Assembly: GCF_020089865.1 (NCBI RefSeq)
Contig: NZ_JAIRBM010000006.1
Coordinates: 124,001 to 188,000 of the forward strand
Direction: 5' to 3'
Length of the DNA stretch: 64,000 nt
Source of the DNA: Microvirga puerhi
GTDB taxonomy: Bacteria > Pseudomonadota > Alphaproteobacteria > Rhizobiales > Beijerinckiaceae
Shown here: one piece after another, positions 9,001 to 17,667 of the stretch
Numbering within the stretch: position 1 is the stretch's first letter
Layout: every line of letters starts with the position of its first letter
Translations under genes and position numbers: made by a program
The notes under the pieces: generated by a model
The model's database searches: none
What the model saw: the letters and a program-made list of their open reading frames with translations, nothing else
What the model was told of the DNA's origin: nothing

Positions 9001-10295
9001 CGATCCAGGGACGGATCGACGCCAGCGTTGCAAACGGCTACCTGTCGATCTCAGGGAGAAGCGTTACCGGAACACTCGACGTCGATGCGCGCGTGGCGGG
9101 GTCGCCTGCTGCCCCTGCCGTGACAGGCAGCGCCAATATCTCGCGTGGCACCTTCACCGATGCCGTTCAAGGCACGCGTCTGACCGACATTCGCGGCCGC
9201 CTGGTCGCACGTGAAACGGATGTGACTATTGAACAGCTTTCCGCAATCACCCCCAGCGACGGCAGCCTCTCAGTGAGCGGGCGCATTCGTCTCGACCCTG
9301 CGGCGGGCTTTCCTGGTGATATCCGCATCACCGGTCAGCGCGCGAAGCTCGTCTCGAACGATGTGGTGACGACCACCGCCGATCTAGCCCTGTCCCTGTC
9401 CGGCCCTCTTGCGCAAAACCCGCGCATCGACGGCGAGATCAGAATTCTCTCGATGGACGTCACGGTTCCCGAACGCCTCGCCACCACCATCAGGCCGCTG
9501 GAGGGGACGAGACATGTGCAGCCGACACCGACAGCCGCAGCACGGCTCGCACTCGCAGCGCGGGCAAAGGCCGGTGCTCGCCGCGCTCCACCATTCGATG
9601 CCGTCCTCAATCTCTCGGTCTCGGCACCGAGCCGTATCTTCGTGCGAGGTCGAGGCATTCAGGCGGAGCTTGGTGGCGACCTGCGCCTGACAGGCACGCT
9701 GGCCAATCCGATCGCTATTGGCGCATTCGATCTGCGCAACGGTCGCTTCACCATCGCCGGAACGCGTCTCGACTTCACCCGCGGCCGCCTGACCTTCACG
9801 GGCGACCTGACGCCCGAACTCGATTTCGCGGCTGAGACCCGCGCCGGAGACGTGACCGCACAGGTCGTCGTCGCAGGCTCGGCCCGCGAGCCATATTTCA
9901 CCTTCACGTCCGATCCTGCATTGCCGCAGGACGAGGTCCTGTCGCGAATTCTCTTTTCCAAGGCTTCGGGCGGGCTGTCCGTTGGACAGGCCGTTCAGCT
10001 GGCGCAGGTTGCAGCCCAGTTCGCCGGAGGCGGTGGCGACGACGTCTTCGAAGTCCTGCGACGTTCCCTGGGCGTAGAAGGACTGGATCTGTCCTTCGGC
10101 GCCGATGGCGGCCCGACGATCGGCATTTCCAAGGCCCTCAGCGATCGCATCAGCGTCGGGGTCAAGGCCGGTGCATCGACGGAACAAAGCGGCGTCAGCG
10201 TCGATATCGACGTCACGCGCCGGATCCGTGTTCAGGGCGAAGTCGGCGCCAACGGCAGCACATCCATTGGTGTCGGGGCCGAATGGGAGTACTGA
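6000..10295 (+). CDS. tamB: TamB, translocation and assembly module inner-membrane protein (AsmA-like/DUF490)
   Basis: Very long (1431 residues) periplasm-spanning protein anchored by one N-terminal membrane helix (LLVPSIVLLAGIVILFAL, residues about 7-24). The long middle is repetitive beta-rich sequence with short LxL patterns typical of AsmA-like/TamB lipid-transfer grooves. The C-terminal domain (about the last 350 residues) ends in GEVGANGSTSIGVGAEWEY and matches the TamB DUF490 type, including PYFTFTSDPALPQDEVLSRILF-like sequence. Its ATG overlaps the tamA stop by one base, so the two are translationally coupled. TamB with TamA bridges the two membranes, and TamB-like proteins are also implicated in phospholipid transport. 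Confidence 0.92.
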   Translation: MMTLRRLLVPSIVLLAGIVILFALTLRSRGDEADRGFLADLISRALSTPTTQVSIGAVDGALSSDATIRDITIADRDGVWLRLDSARLVWRRLALLSRRLEVDRLEIGKLEILRRPVPSDEAVPASDQPLLPELPVRIQVQDFSLRELALGQPLLGVPAQLAATGSASLGSPSEGLNLRFDAKRLDAPGQLIARLLYATENLQLTLALDEPAGGILARAANIPGLPPVKLDLSGSGTLDAFKAQLTFDAGDTIGARGQADLRRSGGARLLNIDTQARIEGLLPTPVAPIFAGTTELKAQTSFADDGTIDISGMSIVSQTARLDIAGLVTKERAIDLTVSARAVPTSGEKTVAGAAEIRKLAFDGKVSGPLASPRIAGNLDAEDASLPIGRLGKLTASFSATPDGPISEKTTRIALVADAAATGVALTDPSIARAVGTQLKLTLRGTAFPEGTADVETAHLATQTIDATYSGKIGTQDATGKLTLKAPDLSRFADVASLQLRGDLDLAADTTGLFSGKTVSAALSGGVRRIGTGIAALDRLVDSQLNLSGTVQTLPHGGFGLRDLALLGRYLDLRLTGDAAPEHVDLSAAARISNLAKADNRLTGTADVTAKLSGSLAQLNAQAQAQLHNATALGRPISRLTLNTTASDLTGRPSATARLIGEIDGKPVDGALHLSGGSESGWRLDPLNLKVGSATISGQLTLDSNNLAAGRLAIDARNLDDLSPLVLTRLSGDLNATLLLSADNGRQNATFDATGSRLRVASVTADRFEAKLSVTDLYARPVIDGTLAINRAFVSGEEISQIRLDAQGTSAASDLSLTAVARNFNLTARGRLAPDTPIRLELTTLTARRDRRQISLVQPTTLTFADGGVDVRRLSLAIDRGAITVNGRVGSNLNLTLDARAVPLAAADIFAPGLGLSGTLDGNAQIAGPADRPEGNWRLRIAKLMLPQTSNLGLPSIDLTSEGQLRNGQTTLNATVQAGSAGSLRINGEVPLAAAGKLNLSIQGRIDASVANGYLSISGRSVTGTLDVDARVAGSPAAPAVTGSANISRGTFTDAVQGTRLTDIRGRLVARETDVTIEQLSAITPSDGSLSVSGRIRLDPAAGFPGDIRITGQRAKLVSNDVVTTTADLALSLSGPLAQNPRIDGEIRILSMDVTVPERLATTIRPLEGTRHVQPTPTAAARLALAARAKAGARRAPPFDAVLNLSVSAPSRIFVRGRGIQAELGGDLRLTGTLANPIAIGAFDLRNGRFTIAGTRLDFTRGRLTFTGDLTPELDFAAETRAGDVTAQVVVAGSAREPYFTFTSDPALPQDEVLSRILFSKASGGLSVGQAVQLAQVAAQFAGGGGDDVFEVLRRSLGVEGLDLSFGADGGPTIGISKALSDRISVGVKAGASTEQSGVSVDIDVTRRIRVQGEVGANGSTSIGVGAEWEY

Positions 10296-10415
10296 TCGAA
10301 ACCTTGCGTGGTGAATCGCCCTCGCAGTTGCGGTTGCCGCGTTCATCTGTTTGAAGAAGCATCAGGGCGGTGGCGGAGCATTTCGCCGGCCAGGAACAAG
10401 AGCTGAAGACATATC

Positions 10416-11306
10416 GTGGACTGGGACAAGATCAGACTGTTCTATGAGGTTGCCGAGGCGGGGAGCTTTACCCGCGCCGGAGAGAATCTTGGTCTCAATC
10501 AATCCTCAGTGAGCCGCCAGATCAGCGCTTTGGAGCATGAGCTCAAGGTCCCCCTCTTTCACCGGCATGCGCGCGGCCTCCTCCTGACGGAGCAGGGCGA
10601 TATGTTGTTTCAGGCCGCTCAAGAAATGCTGATGCGCCTGGAGGCGACGCGCAGCAGGCTGACCGAAACGAGCGAATTGCCGGCTGGCACCCTGAAAGTC
10701 ACGGCGACGGTCGGCCTGGGCGCCATATGGCTGGCTCAGCGGATCTCCGAGTTCATCGATCTCTATCCGGATGTCCACATCCAGCTCATCGTCACGAACG
10801 AGGAACTGGATCTTGCCATGCGCGAGGCGGATGTCGCCATTCGACTCCGCAGACCGGCCCAGCCGGATCTCATTCAGCGCCGCCTTTTCACGGTGCATTA
10901 TCACGCCTATGCGTCGATCGCGTATCTCGAGCGCTTCGGAGAACCGAAAGCGGTGGAGGATCTCGACCACCACCGCATCCTATGTCTGGGCGGAAATCAG
11001 CCGGCCTTCGTCCTTGCCGTGCACCAGCTCGCCACGCTCGGGCGGGACGTTAAGGATCCGCGCCCCCGGCATCTCGTGGTCAACGACAGCTTGGCCCTTC
11101 GGCACGCCATCGAGAACGGTGCTGGGATCGGCATGGCGCCCGCCTATGCCATGGAAGGCAAGCGCAACGTCGTGAAGATCCTGCGCGACATCGAGATGCC
11201 GTCGCTCGATACCTATCTGGTCTATCCCGAAGAAATGCGATCTGTCGCCCGCGTCCAGGTTTTCCGGGATTTCCTGGTATCCAAGGCTCAAGGCTGGGCA
11301 TTCTGA
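10416..11306 (+). CDS. LysR-family transcriptional regulator
   Basis: A 296-residue LysR-type regulator starting with GTG. The winged helix-turn-helix covers residues 2-62 (FTRAGENLGLNQSSVSRQIS, EHELKVPLFHRHARGLLLT). The periplasmic-binding-fold effector domain spans about 88-290 (TLKVTATVGLGAIWLAQRI). No divergent operon is present, since tamB lies upstream in the same direction and the next gene is convergent, so the regulated target cannot be named from context. The 120 bases upstream hold no obvious signal beyond a weak purine-rich stretch before the GTG. Confidence 0.88.
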   Translation: MDWDKIRLFYEVAEAGSFTRAGENLGLNQSSVSRQISALEHELKVPLFHRHARGLLLTEQGDMLFQAAQEMLMRLEATRSRLTETSELPAGTLKVTATVGLGAIWLAQRISEFIDLYPDVHIQLIVTNEELDLAMREADVAIRLRRPAQPDLIQRRLFTVHYHAYASIAYLERFGEPKAVEDLDHHRILCLGGNQPAFVLAVHQLATLGRDVKDPRPRHLVVNDSLALRHAIENGAGIGMAPAYAMEGKRNVVKILRDIEMPSLDTYLVYPEEMRSVARVQVFRDFLVSKAQGWAF

Positions 11307-11327
11307 GCGCCTGTCGTGGACAAGCGG

Positions 11328-11354
11328 CCGTGCAGGAGTCCTTCTCCTGCACGG
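11328..11354. terminator. Perfect 11-bp stem-loop between convergent genes
   Basis: Arms CCGTGCAGGAG (11328-11338) and CTCCTGCACGG (11344-11354) pair perfectly around the 5-base loop TCCTT. It sits 21 bases after the LysR gene and 10 bases before the end of the convergent DUF1003 gene, where a bidirectional terminator is expected. There is no clear U-run on either side, so it may act as an RNA-end stabiliser or need Rho. Confidence 0.6.
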
Positions 11355-11364
11355 GCTGGTGCTT

Positions 11365-11910
11365 TCAGATGATCTTCATAATGGTACTTGCAGGCTTCGC
11401 ATTCGAGTTGGCCGCTTGGATGGCCATGAGGCGCTCCATCTGCGCCTGGAGAGCGTCCATCTTGTCGCCGAGGTTTGCAATCTGCACCTCGCTCTTGAGA
11501 TTGACCTCGTAGTCCAACGCCGCAGCGAGCCGATCCTTCGCCGCCTGACGGTTCTGACTCATCATGATGACAGGAGCCTGCAGAGCCGCCAGCATCGAGA
11601 GGAGTAGGTTCAGGAAGACGAAAGGATAGGGATCGAAAGCCTTCTCGCTGAGCAGAACGACATTGAGCAGCGCCCATATTCCGAGAAAGACTCCGAAGCC
11701 GACGATGAAGCCCCAGGACCCGCCGACTGCGGCAACCCGGTCGGCCAGGCGCTGGCCCATCGTCAGGCGATCGTCGAATTCCCGGTTCAGGTTCCGGGCC
11801 GTGTGAACGCGCCGAGCAACGCGCGCAATCACGCGGCGATCCCGGGCATCGAGGGGAGTAAGCCCAGCATGAAGCAGGTGCTGGGCGAGGAAGCGCACTT
11901 CCGTGTTCAT
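11365..11910 (-). CDS. DUF1003 family membrane protein
   Basis: A 181-residue inner-membrane protein. Residues about 60-80 (WGFIVGFGVFLGIWALLNVV) and 92-115 (PFVFLNLLLSMLAALQAPVIM) are two membrane helices, with the DUF1003 signature PYPFVFLNLLLSMLAALQAP. They are followed by a charged amphipathic helix likely to form a coiled coil (LKSEVQIANLGDKMDALQAQ). Function is unknown for this family, which is common in alphaproteobacteria. The start at 11910 is supported by a strong ribosome site (AAGGAAGGTGAG) just upstream. That site lies in a possible hairpin, described separately. The upstream Nramp-like gene is on the same strand but 240 bases away. Confidence 0.85.
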   Translation of the reverse strand: MNTEVRFLAQHLLHAGLTPLDARDRRVIARVARRVHTARNLNREFDDRLTMGQRLADRVAAVGGSWGFIVGFGVFLGIWALLNVVLLSEKAFDPYPFVFLNLLLSMLAALQAPVIMMSQNRQAAKDRLAAALDYEVNLKSEVQIANLGDKMDALQAQMERLMAIQAANSNAKPASTIMKII

Positions 11911-11959
11911 GGCTCACCTTCCTTTCGACCGGCCGTCGCGGCCCTGTCGCAGGTGAGCC
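11911..11959 (-). promoter_or_regulatory. Inverted repeat that can mask the DUF1003 ribosome-binding site
   Basis: On the minus-strand transcript GGCTCACCT (complement of 11951-11959) pairs perfectly with AGGTGAGCC (complement of 11911-11919), which touches the start codon and includes the Shine-Dalgarno bases AGGTGAG. The 31-base loop has a small internal GGCC-GCGAC-GGCC hairpin. Such a fold would hide the ribosome site and could make translation temperature- or ligand-dependent. This is a structural inference from the sequence. Confidence 0.4.
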
Positions 11960-12150
11960 GATCAAGCGATCAGGCGTCTGCGCGGGGCCGAGACGGCGCG
12001 GTCAATCGACTGTGACTGTCGCTTGGCATAATGGTCATGGTTCCTGTGAGGCCGCTTGAGCTGCCGGAGCAGGGCAAGGCGGACATGAGGGAAATGCGCC
12101 TCGATAACCCATCCGTCAAGGGGTTTGCTGCGATCCGATGAAGCACCGTC

Positions 12151-13455
12151 CTAGAGGGATGTCCAAATCATTCCGATCACGGCAACGCCCATGACCAGAG
12201 TGGAAATCCAGCCCCACCCCCGCAACGCTCCACGAACGGCAAACTTTCCCATGATGTCCGATCGCGACGCGACCAACATCATGGTGACCATGACCGGGAC
12301 CGCAATGACGCCATTGAGGACCGCGCTCCAGAACAAGGCCTTGATCGGGTTGATGGCGGTGAAGTTCAGCGCCATGCCGACGAGCGTGGCCAGGGCGACC
12401 GTCGCATAGAAGGCCTTGGCTTCCTGCCAACGGCGCGAGAAACCGATCGGCCAGCGCCGAGCCTCGCCGATGGCGTAAGCTGCGGAGCCCGCGAGAACAG
12501 GAACTGCAAGCAAGCCGGTGCCGACGATGCCGATAGTGAAGAACCAGAAGGCGTAGCGCCCGGCGATGGGGCGAAGGGCTTCCGCAGCTTGAGCGGACGT
12601 CTGAATATCGGTCATCCCGTGAATGTTGAGTGTCGCCGCCGTCGTCACCAGGATCGCCAGGGCAACGAGATTGGACAGGGCCATGCCGACCATGGTGTCC
12701 ACCTCGATGCGATGAAGTGCTGCCTTCCCTTGTTCCGGTGCGTCGACGAGGTCGACGCGCCGTGGATGGGCCGCGATATCCTCCACCTCTTCGGCCGATT
12801 GCCAGAAGAAGAGATAGGGGCTGATCGTTGTGCCGAGAACGGCCACGATGGTCGTGAGATAATCCGCGTCCCAACTGATCCGTGGCACGAAGAGATTGAG
12901 CGCCAACTGGCTCCAGTTCACATGAACGGCGATAAGCGTGGCGAAGTATGCGAAAAGCGCCAGGGTCAGCCACTTCAGAACCATGACGTAGCGCGTGTAT
13001 TGCAGGAAAACCTGCATGTAGATGCATATGCCCGCAAAGACGAGAATGTAGGCCGGCCGGGCTCCGGGCAGCAGCAGATTGACCGCATCCGCCATCGCAC
13101 CGAGATCGGCACCGAGATTGACCGTGTTGGCTACTAGCAGGAGCAGCACGATCACCTGGAGAAGCCCGTTCGGGTAATGGAGCCGTAGAACACCGGCGAT
13201 CCCATGCCCGGTGGTGCGGCCGATCCGGGCGCTGATCATCTGGGCGGCGGTCATCAGCGGAAAGCTGAAGAGCATCATCCAGGAGAGCGTGTATCCGAAC
13301 TGCGCACCCGCCTGGCTGTAGGTTGCGATCCCGCTTGGATCGTCGTCGGACGCCCCGGTGATCAGACCGGGTCCCAGGATCTGGAGAAGCCGGGGCTTGC
13401 TCGTCGATACGACCGGGCTCGTCGCTTCCGGATCGATATCCTCATCCGCTGCCAT
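12151..13455 (-). CDS. Nramp-family divalent metal transporter with non-canonical metal-site motifs
   Basis: Inner-membrane transporter of 434 residues (an in-frame start at 13482 would add nine; 13455 has AGGA nine bases upstream). About eleven hydrophobic helices fit the Nramp (MntH/SLC11) fold. In TM1 the usual DPGN is DDDPSG (residues 37-42), which keeps the Asp but replaces the coordinating Asn by Gly. In TM6 the usual MPH is SPY (within TTISPYLFFWQ), which removes the Met thought to select transition metals. A hydrophilic loop follows (EEVEDIAAHPRRVDLVD). It is therefore a distant Nramp relative, and the substrate (Mn, Fe, Mg or other) is uncertain. It is monocistronic between DUF1003 and the synthetase genes. 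Confidence 0.82.
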   Translation of the reverse strand: MAADEDIDPEATSPVVSTSKPRLLQILGPGLITGASDDDPSGIATYSQAGAQFGYTLSWMMLFSFPLMTAAQMISARIGRTTGHGIAGVLRLHYPNGLLQVIVLLLLVANTVNLGADLGAMADAVNLLLPGARPAYILVFAGICIYMQVFLQYTRYVMVLKWLTLALFAYFATLIAVHVNWSQLALNLFVPRISWDADYLTTIVAVLGTTISPYLFFWQSAEEVEDIAAHPRRVDLVDAPEQGKAALHRIEVDTMVGMALSNLVALAILVTTAATLNIHGMTDIQTSAQAAEALRPIAGRYAFWFFTIGIVGTGLLAVPVLAGSAAYAIGEARRWPIGFSRRWQEAKAFYATVALATLVGMALNFTAINPIKALFWSAVLNGVIAVPVMVTMMLVASRSDIMGKFAVRGALRGWGWISTLVMGVAVIGMIWTSL

Positions 13456-13526
13456 CACGGAACATCCTGATCTGCCGTGCACATCAAGTGACGTGCATCT
13501 TGCGGGAAGAGTTCCTCCTCAAGCGC

Positions 13527-13553
13527 TTCATCCGCTCCACGTGAGCGGATGAA
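13527..13553. terminator. Perfect 11-bp stem-loop between synthetase and Nramp-like genes
   Basis: TTCATCCGCTC (13527-13537) pairs perfectly with GAGCGGATGAA (13543-13553) around CACGT. It lies about 90 bases after the synthetase stop in the direction of transcription and 70 bases before the Nramp-like start. No U-run follows, so it is a terminator-like or RNA-stabilising hairpin. Alternatively the 27-base palindrome could be a protein site. Confidence 0.5.
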
Positions 13554-13640
13554 CTTTCAAGAAACCGAATCCGGGAAGCGGTATCCTCAGCCCGGTCTTT
13601 CATACCTCTCAGGGTTCAGCTTCGCAGAAGCTGGACCGCA

Positions 13641-16600
13641 TCAAGCAATCTCGAGCTTCTCGGCAGCCGGAGCCTTGGTCATGGCTTGCTGCGTACGCAC
13701 CTGAGCCGGCGAGCCGCACCATTCTCCGCCCGCCGGGATCGACTCACCCTTCATCACGAGTGTCAGAGGACCAAGTCTCGAGAAGTTACCCAGCTCCGTA
13801 TCGTACAGAACCGTCGAGCCGGATCCGACCGAGACGCCCTCTCCGACCCGGACACGCCCCACTTTCATCAGGCGGTCTTCATAGAGGTGAGTCTGGAGGC
13901 AGGCATTGGCATTGATGGCCACGTAATCACCGATCTTGACGCAATCGAACTCGGTGATGTCCGTCGTGTCCATGTAGATGCCTTTGCCCGTCTTCGTTCC
14001 GAAGAGTCTCAGAGCCCAGGGCAGGAACGGGGTTCCGCGGAAATGATCGAGGATGCCCTTGCCGGCCATGCCCCAATACATCACCGCCACGGCTTCCGTA
14101 CGCAGCGCCCACCAAGACCACATGGGCCGCATAGTCGGCTTATAGGCCCCCATCAACAGCCACTTGTAGGCTGCTGCAGTCAGCAGCTGACCGACCGCAA
14201 TCACCACGCTTGCGGCAATGCAGAGGAGAAGGGCCGTGCCCCACTGCTTCTGGATGACGGCGGGCGCCATCACTTCCATCGCCATGGTTGCAAAAGTGAT
14301 GAACAGAGCAGTCGGCAACGTGATGTTGAAGCCCTCGAAGAGCGCGCGGACGATCTTAAGGCGCTTCGGCGGCTCATAGGTGTCGGCGACCGCCGCATTG
14401 AACCTCTGGCGCACGGGCAGCTGGATGGGCGGAGATCCGAACCACGTTTCGTCCGCACCCACGTTGCCGCCTTCCGGCGGCTTCGACTTGACTCCGATCA
14501 GCGCACCGTTGGCAATGGCATAGCCGGGAGGAACGACGGCATCGTTGCCGATGAACACGCGCGAGCCGGTCGTGACCGTTCCGAGCGTCATCCATCCACG
14601 GCGCAGTTCCTCGTCGCCGAGAACGACATCGTCCGCGATGAAGTTCTGATCGCCCAGATCGATCAGATCGAAGCGTCCGGCGAGATTGGTCGAAATCTCC
14701 GACCCCTTGCCGATTTTCGCCCCCATCAGACGATACCACGCCCGCATGTACACGGTTGCGAACAGCGACGACAACACGTCGAGCATGACTTCCGTCGCCA
14801 GACCGACCACCCACTTGCGGGCATAGAGGCCGCTATAGACGGAATAGACGCCGGCCCTGAGCCGCGGCAGGACGATCCAGCGAATGGCTGCGATCAGCAG
14901 CACCGTCGCGAAGATCATGATCGCGGCCGCGGGCATCGCCAGGAACGGCATGTAGTAGAGGTAATGGATGCCGATGAGCGGGTTGATGATCGCATCGACC
15001 TTCTCCATCAAATGGAAGGCCGGAACGATCGGAATGAGCGCGATCGGCGGAGCGATGACCAGCATGGCGATGAAGAACGTCGCCAGCGAGAACCTGCGAA
15101 CCTTGCTCGCCTCGGCGGCTGGCGGCAGATGGGTCGGATCGAGATCCGACACTTTCTTGCCTGGCGACCCACGCCAAGCCTCCCAGGCTCCAACCTGGGT
15201 ACCGGAAGGCAGAGCCGACAGGTCCGCGAGTTCGGCGCCCTCTCCGATGACGACGTCCTCCTCGATCACGCAGGATGAGCCGATAGAGACATCGCGTCCG
15301 ATCTCGACCGGTCCGATGATCAGCTCGTTGCCGACCACGCGCGCATTGGAGAAGGTCACCTTTCCGCCAACGCTGGCGTGATCGCCGATCGTCACGAGAT
15401 CGACGGCACCGGCATCGATCTCGGAGATGAGAGCGTCCTTGCCGACCTTGGCTCCAAGGAGGCGCAAATAGATGCGGATGGCGGGCGAACCCTGGAACCA
15501 TTTCATGTGAACGAGGCTCAGAAGGCGCTGCACGAGCCAGAGCCGATAGTAGTACACGCCCCAGAGCGGATAGCGGCCGGGTTTGATGCGCCCGATGATG
15601 AGCCATTTGCCGCCGATGGCGAGGAAGGTCGTGAAGACGTTCACCATCATGTAGGCGGCGAAGATCAGGCTCGTGTCGAGCACGACCGATGCATCATCGC
15701 CGGTGATGAGGGAGTAACTGATGAAGATGCACAGCCAGGGCGCGGACATCAGCGTGAGGAGAAACGGCAGCGCTGCGGCCTGAGCGAGGCCGCACAGGAT
15801 TCGGCGCATCAATGGCGGCGGCTCGAACCCGCGAACGGCCGCCCCCGCTTTTTCGTCGGTCAGGCGCGTATCGAGACGTGCGGCGATCTCACGCAAGGAT
15901 CGCCCGGTATAGATGTCCTGCAGCGTGATCGAGGAGAAGCGGGCACTCTCACGGACGAAGGAGACGAACCGCGCGGCAAGCAGGGAATGGCCGCCCAGAT
16001 CCAGGAAGAAGTCGGCCTCCATCGGAACGGCTTGATTGGGAAAGACCCGCTTCGCAGCGGCGAGCAGCACCGCCTCGGTGGAGCTTGCGGGCTCATCCTG
16101 ATCGAGGGTGACGATGGGAGCCGTCAGGTGCCGAACCTTCAGCGCTTTGCGGTCGATTTTGCCCGAAGCGGCAAGTCGCGGGAGGTCGGAAACGGTTTCG
16201 AAATGCGCCGGCACCATGTAGGGCGGCAGGCGTTCGTGCAGAGCAAGGCGAAGTTGCGTCGGATCCGGATCGACCCCGCGCTGCGGCAGCAGGAAGGCCA
16301 CCAGCCTGTCGAGGCCATCGTCCTCGCGCAGGACGACGGCCGCCTGCGAGATACCCGGGAAGCTCGTCAGGACACTTTCGATTTCGCCCAGCTCGACGCG
16401 GAAGCCGCGGATCTTCACCTGATCGTCGATGCGCCCCTGGAATACGATGCGGCCGTTCTCGTCGATTGTCACGGCATCGCCCGAGCGATAGAGAATCGGA
16501 TCGGAGCCATCCGAGGGGAACGGGTTGGAGATGAATTTCTCCGCAGTCAGATCAGGCCGTCCGACGTAGCCCGCGGCAATGCCGGGCCCGCCGATGAGAA

Positions 16601-17648
16601 GCTCTCCCTGAACGCCGGGAGCAACAAGCGCCATGGTCTCGTCGGCGACATAGCAGGTATAATTCGGAATCGGCTGACCGATGGTGATCGGGTCGCCGGC
16701 CTTCAGTTCCGCCATGGTGGCGACAACCGTTGCCTCGGTCGGGCCGTAGCTGTTGAAGAGGCGGCGGCCGTTCACGGCGAAGCGCGTCACAAGACCGGGA
16801 GGGCAGGCCTCGCCGCCGAGAATGACGAGACGGAGCGAGGGAAGATCGTCGCCGAGCATCGACAGCAGCGTCGGAACGGTGTCGATGACCGTGATGCCCG
16901 CGTCGCGCATCGTGCGTGCGAGAGCCTCCGTATCGCTCAGCAACTCCTGGCGCGCGACCCAGAGGCAGGCGCCTGTGAGATAAGGCACCCAGATCTCCTC
17001 CATGGAGAGATCGAAGGCCGCGGAGCAGCCCTGGAAGACGACGTCATCCTCCCGAACGCCATAGAGGTCATTCGCAGCTCGCAGGAAATGGCAGATGTTG
17101 CGATGGGTGACCGTGATGCCCTTCGGCTTTCCGGTCGATCCGGAGGTGTAGATCACGTAGGCAGGATGATCGGGAGAGAGACCCCGATCCCGCGGGCTGG
17201 ACAATGGCCCGCGCCCTTTCGCGTGCAGGGCTTTCGGCATGAGAACGGTCACGCCAAGCGACGCGACGCGCCCGGACCAGCCATCGGCGACCAGGACGCC
17301 TTTCGCGCCCACGTCCTGGAGGCAGGCGCCGATACGTTCGACGGGCGCCTCGGAATCGAACGGCAGCCAGGCCGCTCCCGCCATGGTGATGGCGATCTGA
17401 GCCGTCAGCAGGTCTGATCCACGCGGGACCCAAAGCCCCACGACGTCGCCGGGTCCGACCCCCTCGGCGACGAGCCCGCAGGCCATTGCGGCAGCCCGAT
17501 CATGCAATTCGGCATAAGTCAGCCGGATATCGCCATCGACGATAGCAGGACGGTCCGGCGACTTCCGGACGGTTGCCTCGAGAATCTCGGAAAGAACTTC
17601 GTCGCGCAGAAATTCGGGACGAGTCAGGCCGCGAAGGGGATTGGACAT
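13641..17648 (-). CDS. Pls-type non-ribosomal poly(amino acid) synthetase (adenylation, carrier, membrane C-terminal repeats)
   Basis: A 1335-residue membrane-bound NRPS resembling epsilon-poly-L-lysine synthetase (Pls/PosA family, about 1300 residues). The adenylation domain is at about 15-505 (core motif YTSGSTGKPKG at 167-177, YRSGD, GKIDRK). A carrier domain follows at about 520-595 with the phosphopantetheine serine S555 in LGGHSLLA. The remaining 700 residues hold about six membrane helices and three left-handed beta-helix, acetyltransferase-like blocks (TIGDHASVGG, VSIGSSCVIEEDVVIGEGAE). There is no condensation or thioesterase domain. Specificity residues aligned by eye to GrsA read D213 L214 E217 D256 I276 G278 S300 V308 V309 K497, acidic and close to lysine-type codes. 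Start 17648 (MSNPLRG) is preferred because longer starts overlap the upstream PPTase gene, which ends 19 bases before it. Confidence 0.88.
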   Translation of the reverse strand: MSNPLRGLTRPEFLRDEVLSEILEATVRKSPDRPAIVDGDIRLTYAELHDRAAAMACGLVAEGVGPGDVVGLWVPRGSDLLTAQIAITMAGAAWLPFDSEAPVERIGACLQDVGAKGVLVADGWSGRVASLGVTVLMPKALHAKGRGPLSSPRDRGLSPDHPAYVIYTSGSTGKPKGITVTHRNICHFLRAANDLYGVREDDVVFQGCSAAFDLSMEEIWVPYLTGACLWVARQELLSDTEALARTMRDAGITVIDTVPTLLSMLGDDLPSLRLVILGGEACPPGLVTRFAVNGRRLFNSYGPTEATVVATMAELKAGDPITIGQPIPNYTCYVADETMALVAPGVQGELLIGGPGIAAGYVGRPDLTAEKFISNPFPSDGSDPILYRSGDAVTIDENGRIVFQGRIDDQVKIRGFRVELGEIESVLTSFPGISQAAVVLREDDGLDRLVAFLLPQRGVDPDPTQLRLALHERLPPYMVPAHFETVSDLPRLAASGKIDRKALKVRHLTAPIVTLDQDEPASSTEAVLLAAAKRVFPNQAVPMEADFFLDLGGHSLLAARFVSFVRESARFSSITLQDIYTGRSLREIAARLDTRLTDEKAGAAVRGFEPPPLMRRILCGLAQAAALPFLLTLMSAPWLCIFISYSLITGDDASVVLDTSLIFAAYMMVNVFTTFLAIGGKWLIIGRIKPGRYPLWGVYYYRLWLVQRLLSLVHMKWFQGSPAIRIYLRLLGAKVGKDALISEIDAGAVDLVTIGDHASVGGKVTFSNARVVGNELIIGPVEIGRDVSIGSSCVIEEDVVIGEGAELADLSALPSGTQVGAWEAWRGSPGKKVSDLDPTHLPPAAEASKVRRFSLATFFIAMLVIAPPIALIPIVPAFHLMEKVDAIINPLIGIHYLYYMPFLAMPAAAIMIFATVLLIAAIRWIVLPRLRAGVYSVYSGLYARKWVVGLATEVMLDVLSSLFATVYMRAWYRLMGAKIGKGSEISTNLAGRFDLIDLGDQNFIADDVVLGDEELRRGWMTLGTVTTGSRVFIGNDAVVPPGYAIANGALIGVKSKPPEGGNVGADETWFGSPPIQLPVRQRFNAAVADTYEPPKRLKIVRALFEGFNITLPTALFITFATMAMEVMAPAVIQKQWGTALLLCIAASVVIAVGQLLTAAAYKWLLMGAYKPTMRPMWSWWALRTEAVAVMYWGMAGKGILDHFRGTPFLPWALRLFGTKTGKGIYMDTTDITEFDCVKIGDYVAINANACLQTHLYEDRLMKVGRVRVGEGVSVGSGSTVLYDTELGNFSRLGPLTLVMKGESIPAGGEWCGSPAQVRTQQAMTKAPAAEKLEIA

Positions 17649-17667
17649 GGGATGAATGTTTCGGTTC

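Noticed and set aside
13686..17417. Two long plus-strand frames (530 and 679 codons)
   Set aside because: They lie fully opposite the synthetase gene, whose motifs are unambiguous. Long antisense frames are common in GC-rich genes.
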